Assembly (NCBI RefSeq): GCF_000003605.2
Contig: NW_003133346.1
Span: forward strand, 520,681-546,606
Direction: 5' to 3'
DNA: 25,926 nucleotides
Origin: Saccoglossus kowalevskii
Lineage: Eukaryota > Hemichordata > Enteropneusta > Harrimaniidae
Shown: positions 14,601 through 23,600 of the stretch, in pieces
Position numbering within the stretch: the first letter of the stretch is position 1
How the letters are laid out: each line of letters opens with the position of its first letter
Position numbers and translations under genes: made by a program
Notes under the pieces: generated by a model
What the model was told of the DNA's origin: nothing
Database searches by the model: none
Seen by the model: only the letters and a program-made list of their open reading frames with translations

Positions 14601-17600
14601 ACCATACAGTGAGAAGTGCTGATGAAGGCTTGTTGGGCAGTTGGCCATAAAGCTGGACGATATTAAAAATGATGAGGTCATGGAACAAAAATGAGGTGGC
14701 GAGGCAAAAATGACAATGTCCCAATCACCATAAGAGAGCAAGAGATACATGATGATGAAAGTAAAAGATGCGGAACAAATGAAAGTGAAATGCAGTGGAA
14801 TTCTGGAATAGAAATTAATTTTGTTTTTAATATAACTTAAATGTAAATTTTACAAAAAGTATTGCACTGACGTAGACTACACACTTGAACATGCACCCAT
14901 TCACTCTTAGTATGAAAAAGAGAAAAGTAACAGAAAACAAACCACAGTTGGAAAATTATTAATTGATACAAAAGCTCTAGAAATACAAAGGCAGTGCCGA
15001 CAATAACAGAAGACCAACTTCATTTCATTTGATACTGTGCTCTAGCAAAGATTAAGTACTGAACTTGAAAGGAGTCAACCTAAATATTTTACATATGCTT
15101 TAAGTGACAATCTTTCAGTAAGAAACACAATATCAATTTTAAGATGATGAAGCCTAATAAAACTAAGACAAGGTGCCACTACAAAAGAAACATTCAACAG
15201 TACCATCGCATAATCACAGAATATTCATTTCTGATAATACTAGAGATGAAACGTGTTGAGGGTACAATAGTAAACCAACTTATGCTATTACAATATGAAC
15301 AGGTCCTCTTATTACTATATTTAGTTATTTATTTCTTCCCACTTAAAGTTTACTTCAAAGCGAGAAAGGAGGAATATAATAAATACAGCTATAATGAGGA
15401 CTGCTGGTGTATATAATAAATAAATCTATGCACAAATTGGAAGAGTGTTGTAAAGTGTACATCAATTATTTCCATGGATAAAGATTGCTTATAAAATATA
15501 GGTGCATTTATGATATAATATTTGCTATATATTCTATTCTAATAATGCTATTTGAAGTGTAGATAGAAACAGACATTCTGAAAGAGACAATGCTGATGCC
15601 ACATGTGTCTTGAGCAGGTTGAATTGCAATATTCATTCCCAAGAACCAATAAAACACACACAAAAACTGACACTACACTGTGGCATTTGTTTAAAAATGA
15701 GGCTGCTGTCCTCAAATCCATAGAAACACTTTTGTTTCACACAGCTAAGCCAATCTTAGATCAGTTTGCACCAATAAGAAGCATTTGATTTGTCTAAATT
15801 TCACACAAAAATGTCACTTCTGTTAAAGACACTAGTTGGATTTTTTTTTAGAAAAACAAACAAGGTGGTTGTTTCAGTTGGATCCCAGCAGATAATCTCA
15901 ATTCCACAGACCAACATGCTGATTTATCAACTTGCACAATGCATTGTTATTCTTTGAATATTAAAATTTATGAAAACCTAACCCTTAAAAATAATAACCA
16001 ATCCCATAAATGAATCCTTATTTCACACTGCCATGATAAAGTTCTGTTTTGTGTCTTAACAATGTTGAAATGGTGGCACCAAGTATATTTGAAAAAGGGG
16101 TGGGTCTATCTACCAAGATGTATTTTGAGTATAGTACTGATGTTACCATGTGAACCTAGGAAGGCACTGCATGTTACAAGGTTATTGGGAAGATATCACA
16201 AAAACAGCACAGTAAAAGTATAAACTGATGGAGTAGCACACTTTGCGATATTCTCGTAATAACCATATTATACATCTTTCTGATACAATCGCTTGATTTA
16301 TGAAGCTAAAAAAATGAGGTATTTGGTTGCAATTGTTGGAAATTTCCTACTATGAACTTTATTATCAAAATACAAGTAGGCATTCTATATTTGTAATTCA
16401 CATTTTCTAATATAGTAGAATGCAGATACCCTGGGCAATATCACTAAATTACAGCATGCTGTAACTAACAGTGATAGATAAATAACCTGTCACTAGATCT
16501 CCATAAACATCCTACCATATTAGAAAGTGAGAATACAAAAAAAACAGAATAATAATGCAACGTGGGTATCTACATCCTACCATATTGGGAAATGAGAATT
16601 CCAAATAAGGAATGCTGAAGTGACCTGGGTATCTACATCCTACCATTGGGAAATGAGAATTCCAAATAAGGAATGCTGAAGTGACCTGGGTATCTACATC
16701 CTACCATTGGGAAATGAGAATTCCAAATAAGGAATGATGAAGTGACCTGGGTATCTTCATCCTACCATTGGGATATGAGAATTCCAAATAAGGAATGCTG
16801 AAGTGACCTGGGTATCTACATCCTACCATTGGGATATGAGAATTCCAAATAAGGAATGATGAAGTTTAATTACTTTTTCAAGATGGTAGTTACACAACAA
16901 AGTTTATAATAAAGTTTCACAAATTTCTAACATCTTGTTCAGTCATGGACTTGCACCTCAATCGATCATGAAGATGCACAAGGTTACGAGGATAGAACAA
17001 AGTACGCACTCCGTTTGTACACAGTTGCGATGAAAGTTGTACAAAGTTGCGATATAAAGTTATACATCAATTGACACTTTTGCCCATCATATTTGTACAT
17101 CATCGCAATAACCTCATTATGCATTTTAAAATTTTAGTGTTTATTATAGAAATGTACAGGATATTAAAAGATAATATTTAAGTGATTTAAAATATGGTAT
17201 ATAAATATTGTTTTTTGTTCATTATCAAAGCATTACCGGTAGTCAGTTTTAAAGAGTTGTGATTCCTAAAGAAATTACTTTGTTTTGTCAGCAAATTTAA
17301 ATTCAACCACAATATCTTGAATAAATAAAGTTTGGCAGGTATGTGGATGACCATGATCAAATAGTAGAAAAACTGATATAAAAAATGGAAGTACTGTCAG
17401 GAGTTTAAATGGATTTAGTATGAAATGAGTTGAAAAAGACATACGGTAATCTACGACATTGTAGATTAGTTTTCAAATATCTCAATACAATTTTGGCACC
17501 AAGCTTTCAGGATTTAATGTAAAAACATTATTGATGTCAGTTTAGAAATATCATGGTTTTGGCCACATGGTATCAGTAAATTTAAAGACACTTAGGAACA

Positions 17601-20600
17601 TTAAGCAAGGTCTGTCAACAAGAAGTATTCTGAGAAATAAACATGGGTCTTAACAATTTGTTACTTTAATTTGGAAGTATAAAATTTGTTCATGGATATA
17701 CTTTGAGCAGGTATAATTCACGACAAACAGCAGACAACCAAATGAGCAGTGTGAGAGTATGTCTGTCATGTGCAATAAAGAAGTGACCATGCAGCCATTT
17801 GATATGTCACAGGTTCAGCAAGTGCAGTATGCATCAAGCTAATGTGTAGCAGGAATATGCCACATGGGTGGGTAAGCTAGACAACAGGTATCACAGCTAG
17901 ACTACGTGCAGCAAGATGTGTTGGAATGTGAAGCTACATGTGTCGCAAGCAAGTTCAATGTTTCGCAGCGAGTACAATGTGTAGCAACAAGTACAATGTG
18001 TCGCAGCACGTACAATGTGTCGCAGCACGTACAATGTGTCGCAGCACGTACAATGTGTCGCAGCACGTACAATGTGTCGCAGCAAGTACAATGTGTCGCA
18101 GCAAGTACAATGTGTCGCAGCAAGTACAATGTGTCGCAGCAAGTACAATGTGTCGCAGCACTACAATGTGTCGCAGCACTACAATGTGTCGCAGCAAGTA
18201 CAATGTGTCGCAGCAAATACAATGTGTCGCAGCAAATACAATGTGTCGCAGCAAATACAATGTGTCGCAGCAAATACAATGTGTCGCAGCACTACAATGT
18301 GTCGCAGCACTACAATGTGTCGCAGCACGTACAATGTGTCGCAGCACGTACAATGTGTCGCAGCACGTACAATGTGTCGCAGCACGTACAATGTGTCGCA
18401 GCACGTACAATGTGTCGCAGCACGTACAATGTGTCGCAGCACGTACAATGTGTCGCAGCAAGTACAATGTGTCGCAGCAAGTACAAGACTGTCAATTGTG
18501 TGTAGCAAGCGCAATGTGCAGCGAGATGTGTCACAGACAAGTCAACAACAATGCAGAGTGCAAAAGCATGAACTACACATATTGCAAGCAAACGAACGAA
18601 CAAACAAATGAATGAATGAATGAATGAATGAATAAATGAAAAAATGATTAACAAAACATTGATGGTATGCAGCCTACAAGTTACTCACAGGAAACCAGAC
18701 AAAGCACAGCGAAGCTTAAATAATCCATGATTTGACAATATTAAAAATTAAAGATTAGAGAATCAAGAAATAAAGAAAATATGGCAAAAATGCCAACAGT
18801 AACAATTTTGGCACTAGTATTTTTATACAAAAAATAAAAATCACCTGCTAATCTTAGAAACAATTTAAATTAATAAGGCATTCTTGTTTATCACCATGAA
18901 TGACTACATGCCATCATTTAAAGTCTATGCACCATGGTTAGTAGGAATCATGTGAAAATATTTGGCAATTTGGTGATTATCTTGATTATTCAAGGGGATT
19001 TTGGACACAACAGCATGATATGGTTTTTTATTCAAGGAAGTATGGTAAATACTCGCTGTTCTCTACCTGATTTGGCAGTGAAATAAAATTCCAGGGCAGT
19101 AGAATCTACATCAACATTTTGATGTTAGAATAAACTCTTAAGGTAAAAGTACATGACAACACCCAAACAAGCTGTGGCTATACCAAAATACAAGCTGTAG
19201 GCCGGCTCTACTGTAGCAGTAGAATCAGTGGTGATTATCGGACTTGCAGTGGTTGACACAGCGGTTGCAAAAACAGGTGGTTTTGATTGTATCTGTTCAA
19301 CTTTTTCATTGAGGGCAGTGGTTTTCAGAGGAGAGCTGCTTGACACAACTGATTCATCTATTTTGGTTTTGGGGGGAGAGGCACAGATCTCATCAGTATT
19401 ACCTGCATCTGGTTGGATGTTGTCTGTAAGGACGGGCAGTCGCTCAGTCACACTTTCACTTTCAGTTATTAAAGAGGCATATACGTCTAAAATACCACTA
19501 TCATGAGGAGGGGGAGGAGGCACCTCCTCCTGTTTGTCAGACAGCTGACTTATTGCTCGCTCCTTGAACACACTTTTAGCAAACTCTTGAAGCGAGATAT
19601 CGATTAGTTCATCAATACTCTGCTGTGGATTTAAAAGACCACTTCCATTTACGTTATCCCCTTCCCCACCATCAACACTCCCTTCATCCTGACTATCGTC
19701 AATAATCTCATGACAACTCTCATTTTCAGATAAATTAGAACTTTCAAACTGTGATATGTGCACTTGAATCCCAGTTGACACTCCTTCCTCTCTTGAGTTC
19801 ACAAAACTATCAGCAACACCCATCTCTTTCTCCATCTTTCCTTGATCAATCTGTGTAATCCCACCACCCTCTATCCCATCAACAAAATCCCCATTCTGCC
19901 CCTCTTCTGAACTCTCTACATGTCTTTTTAGATTCAATCCTGAATCAACTTGTTCATTATCAACAGCAGCATGTTCTTGAGACTCCCCTACGTGGTCCCG
20001 CCCACCATTTAAACTCTGACGGTTTATTTCATCGGGTGATCTTTTTAATTTATCTATAATAATAACGTCTCTATACATACTCTTCTCTTCTCTAGTTTCT
20101 TCATATCTCTCAAATTCATCCCCTTCTCCCTCATCTGGTGGCTTTAATGCTGGGTACATGTTGAACAAGTTGGCTACGAAAGCCATGTTAAGTTTTGAAT
20201 GGCCGCTCACAACATCCTGCAAACAAAGGAGCAATTTATATAAAACAAGTCATTTTTAATGACAGTCCCTGTTTGCATTATATACCTGTATGTATATAGA
20301 TATACCTAATGTGTGAAGGATGAACTTGATTGGTTCAGGCAGGTATGAGATATGGCTCCTTGGAACTGCATCTAGTATGACTGTCAGTAAGCCATTTTGC
20401 ATTTGATGGTGACGTAAACACATGTGCGTTTGTCTAATATAATGTCGGATTTGTGAAGTTTGAATCTGATCACACAATTATGCACGAAATAAGGCTGGAT
20501 ACGGATTGATGGACGCTCAGTGGTTAATCATTAAGTCCCTGTTTTGTCTGAATGAGAATTAAACATCACAACTATCCACATTTGATATTCCATTGACCAG

Positions 20601-23600
20601 ATATTCCTGGTGTACAATATGCTTAATTGAAGCCAATCAAATTAAAATGCTAGTTGACATTATTATTTCATATTAACTACTGAGAAAAATGCAAAACCAA
20701 ATTCAGAATATTTAAAGCAATTTTCACCTGTAGGGAGGGAAGGACACTTATTTATGGTAGAATATCATCAATATCATAAAGAAAAACAGCAAAAAATAAA
20801 ACCATGGCCTCATGATGAGTTGCCAACATTTTGCATGTAATGTATGACAAATCAATAAAAATAATACTATAGCCCACTAAAAAAACAATTTTGGTCATGG
20901 TTTGTTGTAAATGAGATAGGGAAAAATTATTATGCGAGACAAGAACAGTATTTGAGAATGAGATGTATGCTTACAGTGGCTTGTACAAACTGTCGACATC
21001 CAATTTTATCTGCATTGTCCAACATCAGTTCAGCTCGTGTCAAATGATCACTCTCCTGTAAGACGAATTATTGTTTTTTCACAGCACTCCCATTTAGATG
21101 CATCACAAAAACACTACTAGGAGATATTATCGATACTAATTACACAATCATAGAAAGTTGTAAGCATGAAAGGGGTCAAATGTGGACAACCTGCGTTAAT
21201 AACAACTTGCACTACATAACTGCAACATGAGAAATTATTTCAAGAACGCAATAGTTATAACTTTAGTCACTTTTTTAAGTTTCAATTGCTTGTTTGATAC
21301 ATATCTTCATGATTAATTATTCACAAGATGCATTAGCTTTGCTATTGCAAAAATATTCAAGATTTGATGAAGTTAGGAAATTTGAGTACACAACTTTCTG
21401 AAAAAGTCATTATGAGTTAAATACCAGAAAATGTTCACTGCTACTATGTTTTGATATTTTTAAATGGATATGGTTTCTAGGTATTTAACAAAGACTGGAC
21501 TGATCTCTTGACTACACAGGTCACATTCACAGGTGACAAACTGCTTTTGATGAGTCTAAGCTATGTTGTATGGTTGCGTACCAGTTGTAGTTGTTTCCTC
21601 CTCATGGTGGATGACAAATCTAAACACAATATGAACGCTATGAATGTCATGGGGATAAAATTCACTTTACTGTTATACCAATTATAGATGTTCCAGCCCA
21701 ATTAAAGATTGAATAATTTTTGTCATTGTTTTAGTTATACAAGTTTATACCATTAGAAAACCAAAATTGAAAAAAGGGGTCATTGGAGTGTTTAGAAAAT
21801 GGTCAAAATTGGCATAGTTTTCTATGGTGAGATTATTTCTTCATATCTGAAAAACAAAATTGCTTTGTGACATGTGAAGAAAAACTTATTATAATTTAGT
21901 GAGTTTCCAGGGTGATAACAGTTTTCATTATAAAAAGTGGGAGGATATCTCCCATAATGCATTGCATACATGTGCAGTAACATGCTCAGTAGTGTAACAT
22001 TTGATATCAGCTCTTTTTGCCTTAAGGGCAAAAAAAAATGAAATCAAATCTAGTGTGAAACCTACATGATAAAACCACATTTCACCATTGGCAGTTATTT
22101 AGCAATACAATGCTGTGAGCAGATCAAGTTTTGTATGCAAGTATTACTCATAGATTAACCATAGTACATATATGACCAATATTCAAACAAGTATGGTCAG
22201 ACCATTATTAATATTACAGTCAGAAATAAAAGAAATTCTATTACATAATTGAGCACAAATCTTGTTTGACACAATTACATATACTCATTAATGGGGCCAA
22301 AATGCACAGATGATTGATGCTTTGAAAATCATATTTGTTAGTTTTTTTTTTTAGTTGTCAATCATCCACATAACATCCCATCAAACAGCAAGACAATTCA
22401 TTGAATGCAGTCACTGCCAAACATGCCTCACTTAATCCTAAAATGTAAAACTCACTTGCATAGCAGAAGTGTCAAGTCCCACACTGTCAGGTGCAATCTG
22501 CTTGAGAAGATGTATGTACACCTCTGAATCCTTAATGTCAGAACTAAAGTTATGAATTCTCCTGGGATGTCCAGCTTGTTCCATCTGGTAATTCACCCAT
22601 CGCATCAACAGGTCTTCTGGTGCCATCTTCAGTAGTTGGTCCGGATCCTCACCCTCCTCTAGGAGTCTGAAGAGGCCAGGGTTATGCTGTAGATCAATCT
22701 TTGCGAACAATCCAACCTAAAACAGAAATAAGAACAAAATTGGAGGGAGAAAATAAGGTAGGGGTGTGGTAGAAATTACTAAAAATGCCAGACATTCTCA
22801 TATGTATGCATACTGAGAATCTTTGGTTTTTGTGGCGACCGGGAATCTAATGGTTCAATTTTGAGCACCTTTCAACTCAAGGTCTACTTTTAAAGAGAAC
22901 CATCAATCAACCATTCAAAGCCACTCTCAATCGAATTATACCAAAGGAATAACACTCATCAGAAAATAAAACCCAAACGAAAATACTACTTGTGAAAGCA
23001 ATTTATGATAATTTGTCAGCGAGAATTAAAGTGTCCTACAAATATATACACATATACACAAGTGTCAGAAACATACCCTGATAATCTGCCACATCAAACC
23101 CAGAACCAAATGTTCTGTACCACGCATTAAATCATCAGGACCGATATTGACAATGTTACATCCAATAGCCCTGGCAGAGTTCAAAGCCAAGGTCAAATTC
23201 TCATGTTTCAGGTAAAGATTCAATTTAGATCCTTTGTTGATGGCCCGTTCATCAATGGTGTCTGGCTGAGACAAGTTGATCAGTTTGCTGTTGTAAAACA
23301 ATAGAAATATTATTATTAAATTATTAATCACAGTTTTACAAGAATAAAATAAACAAGCAGCCTGCCGGCTGAGATAGCTCCGCTGTTAGCAATGCACATT
23401 TCAATTAAAGAACAGAAGATATCATTAGAAAATTAACAATATGTAGACTTGTTGTTTTCAACAAGAATTTAAAAATATCACTTTTGACCAAAAATGACAA
23501 AAATAATCATTAACATTATATAATTGAAGATATCGCCACGAAATTGACACATCTGAGAGAGGTCCACATGTAGTACCTATATATGTAATATCAAAGCAAT

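Noticed and set aside
17900-18545. CRISPR-like array
   Set aside because: Units are contiguous with no unique spacers, and the DNA is clearly animal.
17900-18654. Long repetitive open frames on both strands (up to 225 residues)
   Set aside because: They are produced by the 19-bp minisatellite, which lacks stops in several frames at once. No splice or family context.
19228-19506. Plus-strand open frame opposite the plastin tail
   Set aside because: Antisense shadow of the minus-strand frame, with no splice or family support.
19125-20216. The long frame as an independent nested gene
   Set aside because: It starts inside a plastin coding exon in the same frame, with an acceptor and no separate promoter or well-placed start. 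Extension of plastin is simpler, though not proven.
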